From the NCBI GenBank assembly GCA_940671915.1, contig CALNVZ010003430.1:20232140-20296139 (forward strand): 64,000 nt of DNA, written 5' to 3'. Below, piece after piece: positions 60,901 to 64,000 of the stretch. Origin of the DNA: Paracentrotus lividus. Lineage: Eukaryota > Echinodermata > Echinoidea > Camarodonta > Echinidae. Made by a program: the position numbers and the translations under genes. Numbering within the stretch: position 1 is the first letter of the stretch; each line of letters begins with the position of its first letter. Under the pieces are notes generated by a model. It did no database searches and was not told where the DNA came from. It worked only from the letters and a program-made list of their open reading frames with translations.

Positions 60901-63238
60901 TCTATTTAATTTCAATGTAGCTCATGAATTTTCATGATAATCTTAAACAAAATGGGGGAATACATCGCACCCTGTGTGAATGCTCTGCAGTTCAATCACG
61001 CTGTCAGGGGTCTGGGCTGTTCCCATTCCCCGTAATTCGATGACATCTGCTGCAATGTTCAAGGTTTTCTATTTCTGATGTTGATATCGGGAGTGGTATG
61101 GTGTAGGGGTCGGAATGCAATGCGTGAGGAATGCTGACCTGGCTGCGGCACCCACATACCGTTCAACTTATTTCATCCTCCCCATCTCACCGTGTAAATC
61201 ATATTGACTATATATATGTTTGCCTTGGGGTAACATATTATATAAGTATATCTTAACCTGCTCAATTTCGTGTACATCTTACTTCCACCCTCTACCATCA
61301 CCGATAGTCTGGAGTGTATCAATAATTAATATACAATATTGTCCAAAGTTGCAAGAAATTTAGAGGAGATCCGTGACAAACTGATTATGTTTTAACAGTT
61401 TATAATTAGATATATTGTTTTAATACACCATAATATGTTTTAAAAGGAATGTATTGAGTAAACTTGAATTTTTGTTTGACTTGTATTGTGATATATGTTT
61501 GTATGTGCGAGCTTAGTAAATTCCTTCATAAGATATACACTTTTATAATTTACACTGTTTTCAAGAAAAAAAAAGTTTAAAAAATGATATAAATTTCATA
61601 AACGCCTAAACGGCATGTATATTTCAAATATTAGGTATGAGCAATTGTTCAAGTTATTGAAGTCAGGAGTTTTGAAGACGTTATTAGCTGTGGTATACTA
61701 TTGTAATTTTAAAGAAATCTACATGCAATTGCTTTTGTCCTTTTTTTTTTGTTTCGTATAGAAGAATATTAATGTGAAATTCTTTTCCATGACATTGTCA
61801 AAATGTAGCAATATTGATGATTATCATACAATTGACTTCTATTATCATTCATTAATTAGGCTCTCCATCCATCTCCAATTTAGGCTATACTAAATTTACA
61901 TGAACAGCTATTGAATTCAATACAGGTCAGTCGTACCCTGTTATCTCCTGCCGTTAATTAAACGATTGTCATCTGTTAATCTCTTCTGTAGATCTACTAC
62001 TGACCATTGACAGTCGTCAAGTTTACAACGACATTTAAAGGTAATATTCGGTGACGTCCTGGGGGGCATTTCATCAAAGGACTTGTCAGACATGTTATCC
62101 GACAAATTTGCTCTCAGCCAATCAGATGCAAGCATTTCAGTAGCTTATAACAGTTTGTCGGATAAAACATCCGACAAGTCCTTTGATGAAATGCCCCCCA
62201 GGAGGCTCGACAAAACTGAGCCACCTGGTTAGTATAATCCATATTTTATATTAAAAATGCTCTTTAGAAGCATCATCAGACAAAGTACAAATTTACTGCA
62301 TAAATACCAGACTAACCTTGGTTATATTACTTTTTTTTTTTTAATGGAAATATATTCTTGAAAGGAAGCAGCAGAAATATACAGTACAAATGAACTTTGA
62401 TTTGGTTCTAAATCATCACGGCGTTAATTGGCCGTAGTGATTTTACATTAAAAACAATATGTTGAATCGACTGGATCTACAGTAGATGTAGAACGATCGC
62501 ACGTCGTATGCATTAATGGATAAATCATATACTCCGATTAGATGATAAATATAGATTTTTAATATTGATATTACAAGGATAGAGTCACTTTACAGTGGCG
62601 GATCCAGAGTTTAAAAAGGGCGGGGATGTCAGGCTAGATGGGAGGGGGGGGGGGGGGGGGGGGGGGGAGCCATCAAATTTTTCTGAATATAACATGTATA
62701 CTAAACGATCGGTTTTCAATTTCTGGTATTACTTGAGGATCACTAGCAGTCACAAATATATTTTTCTTTTTTCATGTCGAAAAGGTATAAATTGTTGTCT
62801 AATGTCCAACAACACACATCATGGAGTCGCCCCTATGTATTTAAACATATAACAGCTATGTATAGCTGAAACCCAAAGGCGTCCAAAATCATAGGCTGTA
62901 GTATACAACTCTTCTATGAATGAAACTCAAGGGGCCGGGTGAAATAGTAATGATTAGTAACTTACGTAGATGAGACCAGAATAGTATCTCTACCTGAGGT
63001 TTTTCAACACACTGGCTTTATTCACTCTTCTATGAATTAAACTCAAGGGGCCGGGTCAAGGGTGAAAGGTCAAATAATAATGATAGTAACTTACGTAGAT
63101 GAGACCAGAGTAGTATCTCTGCCTGAGGTTTTCCAACACACTGGCTTCATTGAGGTAGGTCATACCGGCCATGTCTTCGATCTTGTCGAACTTGGGAGGG
63201 TTCATTTGCTGGATGTCATCCTTCTTGATGGTCACTTG
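16517..63238 (-). CDS. Mhc: Muscle myosin heavy chain gene (class II), 25 exons, N-terminus off window
   Basis: The gene encodes the actin-activated ATPase heavy chain of the thick filament. From high to low coordinate the exons give, in family order: N-terminal motor, P-loop, loop 1, switch I, upper 50K, relay and switch II, lower 50K, loop 2, actin-binding segment, SH1/SH2, converter, two light-chain-binding IQ-like helices, then heptad-repeat rod. Every intron seen is GT-AG, and phases agree except at one junction (30,149/26,769) and inside one exon (40,457-40,562). The wording 'HENQSMLIT' before the P-loop and 'VKPLLNVAR' at the rod start favour the sarcomeric rather than the smooth/non-muscle branch; that is inference from known families. 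The start codon lies right of 64,000. The C-terminal half of the rod is not downstream on this strand but on the plus strand at 5.7-10.35 kb, which I interpret as a misoriented contig. Confidence 0.95.
17234..17379 (-). CDS. Mhc: Mhc rod exon: [18 protein letters not shown]
   Basis: 146 nt, phase 0 in, two bases (AA) out. Acceptor ttaacag|CTTGAG, donor AAGAA|gtaagt. It encodes [48 protein letters not shown]. RxKLEGDLK.TQE is highly conserved among muscle myosin rods. Confidence 0.95.
18111..18320 (-). CDS. Mhc: Mhc rod exon: [16 protein letters not shown]
   Basis: 210 nt, 70 codons, phase 0 at both ends. Acceptor atattag|TCCGAG, donor GATGAG|gtcagt. It encodes [40 protein letters not shown], then [20 protein letters not shown] and [10 protein letters not shown]. 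It is the S2 block equivalent to the vertebrate 'IIAKLTKEKKALQEAHQQ' region. Confidence 0.95.
18850..18883 (+). repeat. A homopolymer, 34 nt
   Basis: Uninterrupted A run in the 18,321-21,035 intron. No upstream gene or SINE body was recognised, so it is listed as a simple repeat. Confidence 0.95.
19255..19535. repeat. Direct duplication of ~100 bp in an intron
   Basis: The stretch 19,255-19,355 (GTATCTTCTTAGTAATTTAG, then GATGGAGCTTAATTTTAAAA, then ATATGGATTGATGATCAC) is repeated at 19,438-19,535 with small changes. Period about 183 bp. Non-coding. Confidence 0.88.
21036..21164 (-). CDS. Mhc: Mhc rod exon: [13 protein letters not shown]
   Basis: 129 nt, 43 codons, phase 0 at both ends. Acceptor aacacag|GAGCTG, donor ACTAAG|gtactg. 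It reads [43 protein letters not shown]. This matches the conserved S2 block that in vertebrates reads ELKRDIDDLELTLAKVE (from family knowledge). Confidence 0.95.
21826..21906 (-). CDS. Mhc: Mhc rod exon (27 codons)
   Basis: 81 nt, phase 0 at both ends. Acceptor tttctag|GAGCAA, donor CTCACA|gtaaga. It encodes [27 protein letters not shown]. Charged heptads without proline fit S2 coiled coil. It was missed by simple ORF length filters but has consensus sites and fits between its neighbours. Confidence 0.9.
21907..23650. other. Intron at the start of the rod
   Basis: AT-rich, gene-free. I see no element with clear ends. Confidence 0.65.
23651..23824 (-). CDS. Mhc: Mhc exon: start of the S2 coiled coil
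   Basis: 174 nt, 58 codons, phase 0 at both ends. Acceptor tcaatag|GTGAAG, donor AACTCC|gtgagt. It begins [20 protein letters not shown] and ends with an acidic/basic heptad stretch finishing LLAQLNS. The invariant proline of 'KPLL' marks the head-rod junction. Everything to the left is rod. Confidence 0.96.
23881..24103. mobile_element. Possible small TIR element
   Basis: The left end GGTGGCATCACACTTGC and the right end GCGAAGTGAGATTCCACC are imperfect inverted repeats. The interior repeats a GAGACGT(C/A)TC-like motif several times (agacgtctcaga, gagtctccgcgacg, gagacgtatctga). Target duplication is not clear. Confidence 0.4.
24889..24912. repeat. TA microsatellite
   Basis: Alternating TA followed by a T run, about 55 bp left of the lever-arm exon's donor. 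Confidence 0.9.
24967..25185 (-). CDS. Mhc: Mhc exon: lever arm, light-chain-binding IQ helices
   Basis: 219 nt, 73 codons, phase 0 at both ends. Acceptor cctacag|GTATTC, donor ACCAAG|gtaaga. It reads [40 protein letters not shown], then [20 protein letters not shown] and [24 protein letters not shown] is the essential light-chain site and IQRNLRKYL the regulatory light-chain site. NWPWWRLY is the hook at the head-rod junction. Confidence 0.96.
25540..25660 (-). CDS. Mhc: Mhc exon: converter
   Basis: 121 nt. A completes Arg, then [40 protein letters not shown], ending in phase 0. Acceptor atcttag|ATATGC, donor ACCAAG|gtaaaa. This is the converter subdomain that rotates to swing the lever arm. 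In arthropods it is alternatively spliced; no second copy is seen here. Confidence 0.95.
25746..25880 (+). mobile_element. MITE family copy 1
   Basis: Ends GGCATTTCATCAAAGGACTT and AAGTCCTTTGATGAAATGCC are inverted repeats; both continue into a TGTCGGA.. / ..TCTGACA half-palindrome. The core reads AGCTACTGAAATGCTTGCAT then CTGATTGGCTGAGA. It has no coding capacity. It lies in the intron right of the converter exon. No convincing target-site duplication. Confidence 0.9.
26176..26590. repeat. Degenerate tandem repeat overlapping an exon end and donor
   Basis: Units centred near 26,200, 26,390 and 26,545 share ACCGGTACTGACC-like cores (CCGGTACTGACCAGATC, CCAGTACTGACTGGGCC, CCGGTACTGACCGGTACG). 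In the last two the core is followed by CCTCTGCTTGAA, the reverse complement of the exon 3' end TTCAAGCAGAGG. The middle unit therefore repeats the KQR exon end plus a gtacgt donor about 160 bp into the intron. Confidence 0.75.
26564..26769 (-). CDS. Mhc: Mhc exon: actin-binding segment and SH1/SH2 helices
   Basis: 206 nt. It reads [68 protein letters not shown] and AG of Arg. It holds [10 protein letters not shown], the SH2 cysteine (CNGVLE) and SH1 cysteine (IRICRKG). Acceptor ccaacag|GAGCAG, donor CAGAG|gtgggt. In-frame reading needs phase 0 while the upstream exon ends in phase 2, so one G is missing near the acceptor. A partial copy of its 3' end and donor lies downstream at about 26,400-26,430. 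Confidence 0.94.
26770..30148. other. Intron downstream of loop 2
   Basis: Gene-free 3.4-kb intron. It contains T homopolymers near 26,880, a direct duplication around 28,088-28,140 / 28,151-28,205 (TTTTGGCACTC..ATATTA.TTGTTGTTATT), and a TTTTC-rich tract at 28,979-29,013. Confidence 0.7.
30149..30200 (-). CDS. Mhc: Mhc exon: loop 2 end, [13 protein letters not shown]
   Basis: 52 nt. GT completes Gly, then [16 protein letters not shown], then AG. Acceptor ctatatag|GTCAAG, donor CACAG|gtatgc. The Lys pair and Gly-Gly mark loop 2, and FQTVSALHR begins the lower 50K/20K helix. The remaining AG should be completed by a G from the next exon to give Arg, but as sequenced that next base belongs to a Glu codon, so one base is missing at this junction. 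Confidence 0.93.
30201..33539. other. Intron between microexon and loop 2 exon
   Basis: Gene-free. It carries the CRE-like cluster (30,891) and a short hairpin at 31,928-31,990 (GAGTGGAAATTCAC / GTGAATTTCCACTC). No other element recognised. Confidence 0.7.
30891..30932. promoter_or_regulatory. Three CRE-like octamers in 42 bp
   Basis: TGACGTCA occurs at 30,891-30,898, 30,911-30,918 and 30,925-30,932 within AGCAGTGACGTCA repeats, in the intron between the loop 2 exons. The octamer is the consensus CREB/ATF site. The cluster may be an intronic enhancer or simply a small tandem repeat. Confidence 0.45.
33540..33551 (-). CDS. Mhc: Mhc loop 2 microexon, 12 nt
   Basis: On the minus strand the sequence reads atagcag|GACGTGGAAGAG|gtgagt. 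The upstream exon leaves G, so the codons are G-GA, CGT, GGA, AGA, G: Gly-Arg-Gly-Arg, then one base carried on. The next exon starts GT, so inclusion gives [14 protein letters not shown] and skipping gives [10 protein letters not shown]; both keep frame. The donor is consensus, while the acceptor has an AT-rich rather than pyrimidine-rich tract, as in many regulated exons. The length is too short for statistical proof, so it rests on phase fit, splice sites and position. Confidence 0.72.
34670..34857. mobile_element. Foldback element, 188 bp, ~48-bp inverted arms
   Basis: Arm 34,670-34,717 (CTCCAGTCGAGGCCTCTTGC ...) pairs with 34,807-34,857 (... AGTAAGAGGCTTCGACTAG), and inner AGATTCGG pairs with CCGAATCT. 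A further outer pair, GGAGGACAACGGAAATGTT at 34,452 and GACATTTCGTTGTCCTCC at 34,632, lies just left. Such structures are typical of non-autonomous foldback MITEs. It sits in the intron next to the loop 2 microexon. Confidence 0.7.
34912..35038 (-). CDS. Mhc: Mhc exon: [18 protein letters not shown], into loop 2
   Basis: 127 nt, phase 0 in, one base (G) out. Acceptor cttgtag|GTTGAT, donor CAGCCAG|gtgagt. It reads [40 protein letters not shown], then QP. The end is the start of loop 2, the flexible 50K/20K junction contacting actin. It can splice in frame either to the 12-nt microexon or directly to 30,149-30,200. Confidence 0.95.
35599..35787 (-). CDS. Mhc: Mhc exon: [19 protein letters not shown]
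   Basis: 189 nt, 63 codons, phase 0 at both ends. Acceptor taatag|CCAATG, donor GGAACC|gtaagt. It encodes [40 protein letters not shown] and, after a Lys-rich stretch, [13 protein letters not shown]. This is lower 50K actin-binding domain, where the family has [10 protein letters not shown]. Confidence 0.96.
35955..36200. repeat. ~62-bp tandem repeat, about four degenerate units
   Basis: Units contain GCGATCAATAGTGAATTT, GCAGTCAATAGGGAATTT, GCGGTCAATAGTGAATTA and TGGTCAATAGTGAGTTT, each followed by CAATGAGAGGCCTAGAA-like sequence. It lies in the intron just left of the relay exon's donor. Confidence 0.8.
36226..36396 (-). CDS. Mhc: Mhc exon: relay helix and relay loop
   Basis: 171 nt, 57 codons, phase 0 at both ends. 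Acceptor gttacag|TTCAAC, donor GAAGGA|gtgagt. It starts [20 protein letters not shown], continues [19 protein letters not shown] and [18 protein letters not shown]. This relay element transmits switch II movement to the converter. Arthropods swap alternative versions of it by mutually exclusive splicing; only one copy is visible here. Confidence 0.96.
37245..37394 (-). CDS. Mhc: Mhc exon: switch II, DIAGFE
   Basis: 150 nt, 50 codons, phase 0 at both ends. Acceptor ttacag|GTTATC, donor TTCGAC|gtgagt. It encodes [37 protein letters not shown], then [19 protein letters not shown] is switch II; its Gly senses the gamma-phosphate and drives the recovery stroke. Confidence 0.96.
37645..37666 (+). 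repeat. G homopolymer, 22 nt
   Basis: Uninterrupted G run in the intron right of the switch II exon; C on the coding strand. Length may be unreliable. Confidence 0.9.
38177..38295 (-). CDS. Mhc: Mhc exon: [13 protein letters not shown]
   Basis: 119 nt. TC completes Ile, then [39 protein letters not shown], ending in phase 0. Acceptor atctcag|TCCTTG, donor GCTCAG|gtgagc. This is the HCM-loop / cardiomyopathy-loop area of the family, which contacts actin. Confidence 0.95.
38360..38515. repeat. Cluster of TTCGACTTA motifs, both orientations
   Basis: TAAGTCGAA, TTCGACTTAGGAG, TTCGACTTATGAG, TTCGACTTATTGAC and TCGACTTATGCTGA occur within 155 bp of intron, suggesting a small dispersed repeat with inverted ends. 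No coding content. Confidence 0.55.
39029..39167 (-). CDS. Mhc: Mhc exon: [13 protein letters not shown] / GNVEWKQR
   Basis: 139 nt, phase 0 in and one base (A) out. Acceptor caatag|GAAGCC, donor GAGACA|gtaaga. It reads [20 protein letters not shown], then [20 protein letters not shown], then EMEQGD. The GxxxHFGN-like block is a known class II motif at the end of the upper 50K helix bundle. Confidence 0.95.
39168..40456. other. Intron with repeats and an unclassified block
   Basis: Besides the GTCTAA cluster, 39,720-40,430 holds an unclassified block with a GC-rich patch (GATCTCGGCCGCCGATCGAG at about 39,766) and a 78-codon ORF rich in Lys and Ser that I cannot assign. It may be a dispersed repeat. 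Confidence 0.5.
39230..39620. repeat. Cluster of ATTAGACNAAATGG / CCATTTNGTCTAAT motifs
   Basis: The left half carries GTCTAA units (CATTTGGTCTACT, CCCTTTGTCTAAAT, AATTCGTCTAATAG), the right half the reverse complement (CATTAGACGAAATGGGA, ATTAGACTAAATGG). This forms a large imperfect inverted repeat, in the intron right of exon 39,029-39,167. Confidence 0.7.
40457..40562 (-). CDS. Mhc: Mhc exon: upper 50K, with an apparent 1-nt deletion
   Basis: 106 nt as sequenced. AC completes Asp, then [19 protein letters not shown], after which the frame breaks. In the +1 frame it resumes as [16 protein letters not shown] and ends in phase 0, which the next exon (EALDVLGF) requires. One missing base near GGTGAATGCG explains both. 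Acceptor accag|ACACTC, donor GAT|gtaagc. Because both sides are well conserved and splice sites are intact, a consensus error or allelic defect is likelier than a pseudogene. Confidence 0.88.
40957..41841. mobile_element. 885-bp non-autonomous TIR element with TA flanks
   Basis: Left end TA|GGGGAGACCGGGGACAAT, right end ATTGTCCCCGGTCTCCCC|TA: perfect inverted ends inside a TA duplication at 40,955-40,956 and 41,842-41,843. Copies of GGGGCAATTGTAAC recur inside in both orientations. TA target sites are typical of Tc1/mariner-like and some related transposases (established). No transposase ORF, so it is non-autonomous. It lies between exons 40,457-40,562 and 41,978-42,076. Confidence 0.88.
41978..42076 (-). 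CDS. Mhc: Mhc exon: LLEKSRV / ERSYHIFYQ
   Basis: 99 nt. AT completes Tyr, giving [21 protein letters not shown], then [14 protein letters not shown], and one base G remains. Acceptor ag|ATCTGC, donor TTGG|gtaagc. ERSYHIFYQ is a signature of the motor's upper 50K region. It lies just right of an 885-bp transposon-like element in the next intron. Confidence 0.95.
42876..42939 (-). CDS. Mhc: Mhc exon: end of switch [10 protein letters not shown]
   Basis: 64 nt, starts in phase 0 and ends with one base. Acceptor cctccag|GGTAAA, donor GACAT|gtaagt. It encodes [20 protein letters not shown] followed by T. This beta-strand follows switch I in the upper 50K domain. A degraded inverted echo is at about 51,112-51,179. 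Confidence 0.95.
43275..43411 (+). mobile_element. MITE family copy 2
   Basis: Ends GGCGTTTCATGAAATGACTT and AAGTCCTTTCATGAAATGCC, each running into GTCGGACGTTTTATCCGACA / TGTCGGATAAAACGTCCGAC. The core matches copy 1. It lies 106 bp left of exon 43,517-43,609. A noisy inverted echo is at about 50,519-50,660. Confidence 0.92.
43517..43609 (-). CDS. Mhc: Mhc exon: post-loop 1 and first half of switch I
   Basis: 93 nt, 31 codons, phase 0 to 0. Acceptor atatag|GGAAAT, donor CGTTTC|gtaagt. It reads [20 protein letters not shown] then [11 protein letters not shown]. The NxNSSRF residues are switch I, which contacts Mg-ATP gamma-phosphate. The motif is split by the next intron (SSRF|GK). A degraded inverted echo lies at about 50,305-50,400. 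Confidence 0.95.
46381..47029. other. Centre of the large inverted repeat
   Basis: About 650 bp that I could not pair by eye between the two arms. It may be the turn of the foldback or arms too noisy to align. No gene is seen in it. Confidence 0.5.
50305..50400 (+). pseudogene. Inverted noisy echo of exon 43,517-43,609
   Basis: The plus strand here shows GGAATCTGAGAATCAGGTCA and GGAAGCTTCAAAATAGCC, a degraded copy of the minus-strand exon encoding [20 protein letters not shown]. Many inserted A and C bases break the frame. It is part of the 47.0-51.87 kb inverted noisy copy and most likely not a real second exon. Confidence 0.8.
50519..50660 (-). mobile_element. Noisy echo of MITE copy 2
   Basis: CTCATGAAAGAGACTTGTCG and ATATCCGACAAA followed by a broken core; same position in the inverted arm as copy 2 in the clean arm. 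Not an independent insertion. Confidence 0.75.
51112..51179 (+). pseudogene. Inverted noisy echo of exon 42,876-42,939
   Basis: The sequence ends GGTAAACTCGCGGAGCCGAT then ATTAGCACATG, closely matching the minus-strand exon end GGTAAACTCGCCGGAGCCGA TATTGAGACATG, while its first half is degraded. It belongs to the same inverted noisy block as the 50.3-kb echo. Confidence 0.8.
51875..51899. other. Assembly gap, 25 N
   Basis: A short N run between the noisy inverted arm and the contig bearing the P-loop exon. Confidence 0.99.
52260..52380 (-). CDS. Mhc: Mhc exon: P-loop and loop 1
   Basis: 121 nt. The first T completes a Thr codon, then [20 protein letters not shown] (Walker A / P-loop, phosphate binding), then [20 protein letters not shown], the loop 1 surface loop near the nucleotide pocket that tunes ADP release in the family. 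The acceptor is ccaccag|TGGAG, set directly against a TGG/ACC microsatellite that takes the place of the polypyrimidine tract. The donor is AAG|gtacca, fairly weak. It is the last exon right of the 25-N gap. Confidence 0.95.
52381..52440. repeat. TGG/ACC microsatellite abutting a splice acceptor
   Basis: The plus strand shows CTGGTGGTGGTGGTAGGGGT then a GTGGTGGTGGTGG run; on the coding strand this is (ACC)n directly before the acceptor CCACCAG of the P-loop exon, so the repeat serves as the 3' splice-site tract. Confidence 0.92.
52441..54676. other. Intron before the P-loop exon
   Basis: AT-rich, gene-free. A cluster of CATTTATCATTCAT-like motifs lies near 53,040-53,100. Nothing else recognised. 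Confidence 0.65.
54677..54704 (-). CDS. Mhc: Mhc 28-nt exon directly before the P-loop
   Basis: Acceptor ctctag|ACCACG, donor ATCAC|gtgagt. The 28 nt complete a codon with the previous exon's A, encode HENQSMLI, and leave AC for the next exon's T, producing [18 protein letters not shown]. Vertebrate sarcomeric myosin genes are known to have an exon of the same size here (established knowledge), so this is a conserved small exon. It was found by phase and family expectation. Confidence 0.93.
55196..55352 (-). CDS. Mhc: Mhc exon: [19 protein letters not shown]
   Basis: 157 nt, enters in phase 0 and leaves one base (A) for the next codon. Acceptor ttttgtag|ACCTAC, donor CAAA|gtaagt. It encodes [20 protein letters not shown], then the [11 protein letters not shown] and [17 protein letters not shown] blocks that lead toward the nucleotide-binding site. 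It joins the 28-nt exon at 54,677 to give [13 protein letters not shown]. Confidence 0.95.
55800..56080 (-). promoter_or_regulatory. GC-rich island with TATA-like box on the minus strand
   Basis: A sharply GC-rich patch in an AT-rich intron, with several CpGs (CCGGCCGGGCGATCGGGGGA, GTCGCGCCGCAGC, CGCGGCGCCGC). On the minus strand it reads TATATAAA (56,012-56,019) and, about 85 bp downstream, CTATATATGG, one mismatch from a CArG/SRF site. Both read toward exon 55,352. It could be an internal Mhc promoter or an unrelated insertion; no transcript evidence is available. Confidence 0.35.
58162..58295 (+). mobile_element. MITE family copy 3
   Basis: Ends GCATTTCATCAAAGGACTTG and CAAGTCCTTTGATGAAATGC, with the family core AAAGCTACTGAAATGCTTGC. 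CTGGAG occurs on both sides, a possible target duplication. Confidence 0.9.
58550..59019. mobile_element. 470-bp non-autonomous TIR element with TA flanks
   Basis: Left end TACGGTCTGTGTCAAATAAA ATGGTACAG, right end CTGTACCATTTTTTTTGACA CAGACTGTA: ~30-bp imperfect inverted repeats, with TA at 58,548-58,549 and 59,020-59,021. TA flanks fit a Tc1/mariner-type mobiliser. The internal 95-codon minus-strand ORF has no recognisable transposase motif. Confidence 0.82.
62061..62199 (-). mobile_element. MITE family copy 4, opposite orientation
   Basis: Ends GGGGGGCATTTCATCAAAGG and CCTTTGATGAAATGCCCCCC. The core is the reverse complement of copies 1-3 (TCAGCCAATCAGATGCAAGC ATTTCAGTAGCT). The palindrome may extend to CCTGG/CCAGG at the outer edges. 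Confidence 0.92.
62644..62667 (+). repeat. G homopolymer, 24 nt
   Basis: Uninterrupted G run in the intron left of exon 63,095-63,238; length may be unreliable. Confidence 0.9.
62908..63023 (-). pseudogene. Tandem partial copy of the exon 3' end, with a stop
   Basis: This 116-bp block repeats the sequence at 63,024-63,149: intron, donor and the last ~17 codons of the neighbouring exon. The copy keeps a gtaagt donor (exon side starting at 62,966) and the peptide RYYSGLIY, but CAG of the true exon has become TAG, giving [17 protein letters not shown]. Its upstream boundary falls in copied intron and has no clear acceptor, so it is probably an inert duplication. If spliced in, it would terminate the protein. 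Confidence 0.8.
63095..63238 (-). CDS. Mhc: Mhc exon: N-terminal motor, [12 protein letters not shown] block
   Basis: 144 nt, 48 codons, phase 0 at both ends. Acceptor gacag|CAAGTG, donor ATCTAC|gtaagt. It reads [11 protein letters not shown], then [20 protein letters not shown], then [17 protein letters not shown]. This is the strongly conserved segment after the SH3-like subdomain of class II motors. It is the first exon in the window; the initiator exon is further right and not present. A damaged copy of its 3' end lies immediately to the left (62,908-63,023). Confidence 0.95.
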
Positions 63239-64000
63239 CTGTCAGGGTCAAAGGTTAAATATTGAGTGTTAGTTTTATGCTTTGGGTAAGGATATGTATG
63301 AAGAGTTTTGTTTCAAAGGGAACTAAATCCAATTTTGATGAAAATTAAGTTCTTGAAATCATCTCATGGTTCAGTTATGCTGTCATTGAACAAAAGTATT
63401 CACCTAAATTTTGAGAGCAATATTTATATAAAAATTTAAAAAAATACACCTTTCTCTATAACATTGCTCTTCCATATACGCCTGGACGAAATTCGATAAA
63501 CAAATGCCATTTTCCTTGAAGCTACATAATGGATTTAATCCCTTTTGGAATGAAACACTCATACACCGAATTATACTTATTTCTTCCATATAATTTTCTT
63601 ATATATGCATCTTAGTGAACAAAAAATAGAATTGATACGAACTATCCTGTCAAATATATTTAGTCTACACAAAATGTAGGACATTAATACAAAGTTAAAC
63701 TTAAGTTCGATACGGGAGGGCTATGTGGCATAAGCCTATGTACATTTAATTCTGTTCGTTGGATTTTCTAGCTTGATTTTTAAGATAGAGAATGATAATA
63801 ATAATAGTATAGATATAAACGTCCAGCTTATTTATGAAGTATCCTGTGGACGAAAAGAACTATGAGAACATCGATTTCGAAAAGTAAACAATGATAATGT
63901 TTAAATGGAGGATACACTGATTCGGTTTTGACAGGCATTTTTTCAATCAGATATGATTATTTACATCTAGAACCGTCCTTTAAAATCACAATCCAAAAGA
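63239..64000. other. Intron toward the first coding exon(s)
   Basis: No exon is seen before the window edge; the initiator Met and SH3-like subdomain must be further right. Confidence 0.7.

Larger units (their letters stand above)
55353..63094. other. Longest Mhc intron (7.7 kb)
   Basis: Gene-free apart from the listed GC-rich island, MITE copies 3 and 4, the 470-bp TIR element, the G run and the exon-end duplication at 62,908. Early introns of muscle genes often carry enhancers; no specific site can be defended here. Confidence 0.7.

Overview
This is a eukaryotic genomic window, AT-rich and intron-rich. It holds one large gene on the minus strand: a class II, sarcomeric-type muscle myosin heavy chain. 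The splice sites, the protein and the repeat content suggest a marine invertebrate deuterostome. I favour an echinoderm, probably a sea urchin, but that assignment is inference. No prokaryotic genes, tRNA, rRNA or CRISPR arrays were seen.

Reading leftward from 63,238 to 16,517, 25 exons chain with GT-AG sites and, with two exceptions, compatible phases. They cover the motor from the N-terminal '[12 protein letters not shown]' block through the P-loop (GESGAGKT), loop 1, switch I (NDNSSRF/GK), switch II (DIAGFE), loop 2, the actin-binding segment, the SH1/SH2 helices, the converter, the lever arm and the first part of the coiled-coil rod. Two exons are very small: a conserved 28-nt exon before the P-loop, and a 12-nt microexon inside loop 2 that stays in frame whether used or skipped. 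The first coding exon(s) lie beyond the right edge.

The left 10.35 kb, up to a 100-N gap, is a separate contig. It carries the next eight rod exons on the PLUS strand, in correct protein order but full of small indels. Its first ~1.88 kb is an inverted, noisy copy of the first ~1.65 kb of the next contig (10,449-12,101). Flipping the left contig makes the two overlap end to end and makes the rod continue directly from exon 16,517-16,607. The simplest reading is a misoriented, unpolished, overlapping contig rather than a real inverted duplication.

A second problem lies at 42.3-51.9 kb. The stretch 47.0-51.87 kb is an error-rich, insertion-rich inverted copy of 42.3-46.4 kb, including echoes of two motor exons and of one MITE. 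It ends at a 25-N gap and looks like an uncorrected long-read foldback.

The introns hold a MITE family (four good copies at 25.7, 43.3, 58.2 and 62.1 kb), an 885-bp TIR element with TA flanks at 40.96-41.84 kb, a 470-bp TIR element with TA flanks at 58.55-59.02 kb, a 188-bp foldback at 34.67-34.86 kb, several tandem duplications (two of which copy exon ends), simple repeats, and a GC-rich island with a TATA-like box near 56 kb. I see no second protein-coding gene that I can support.
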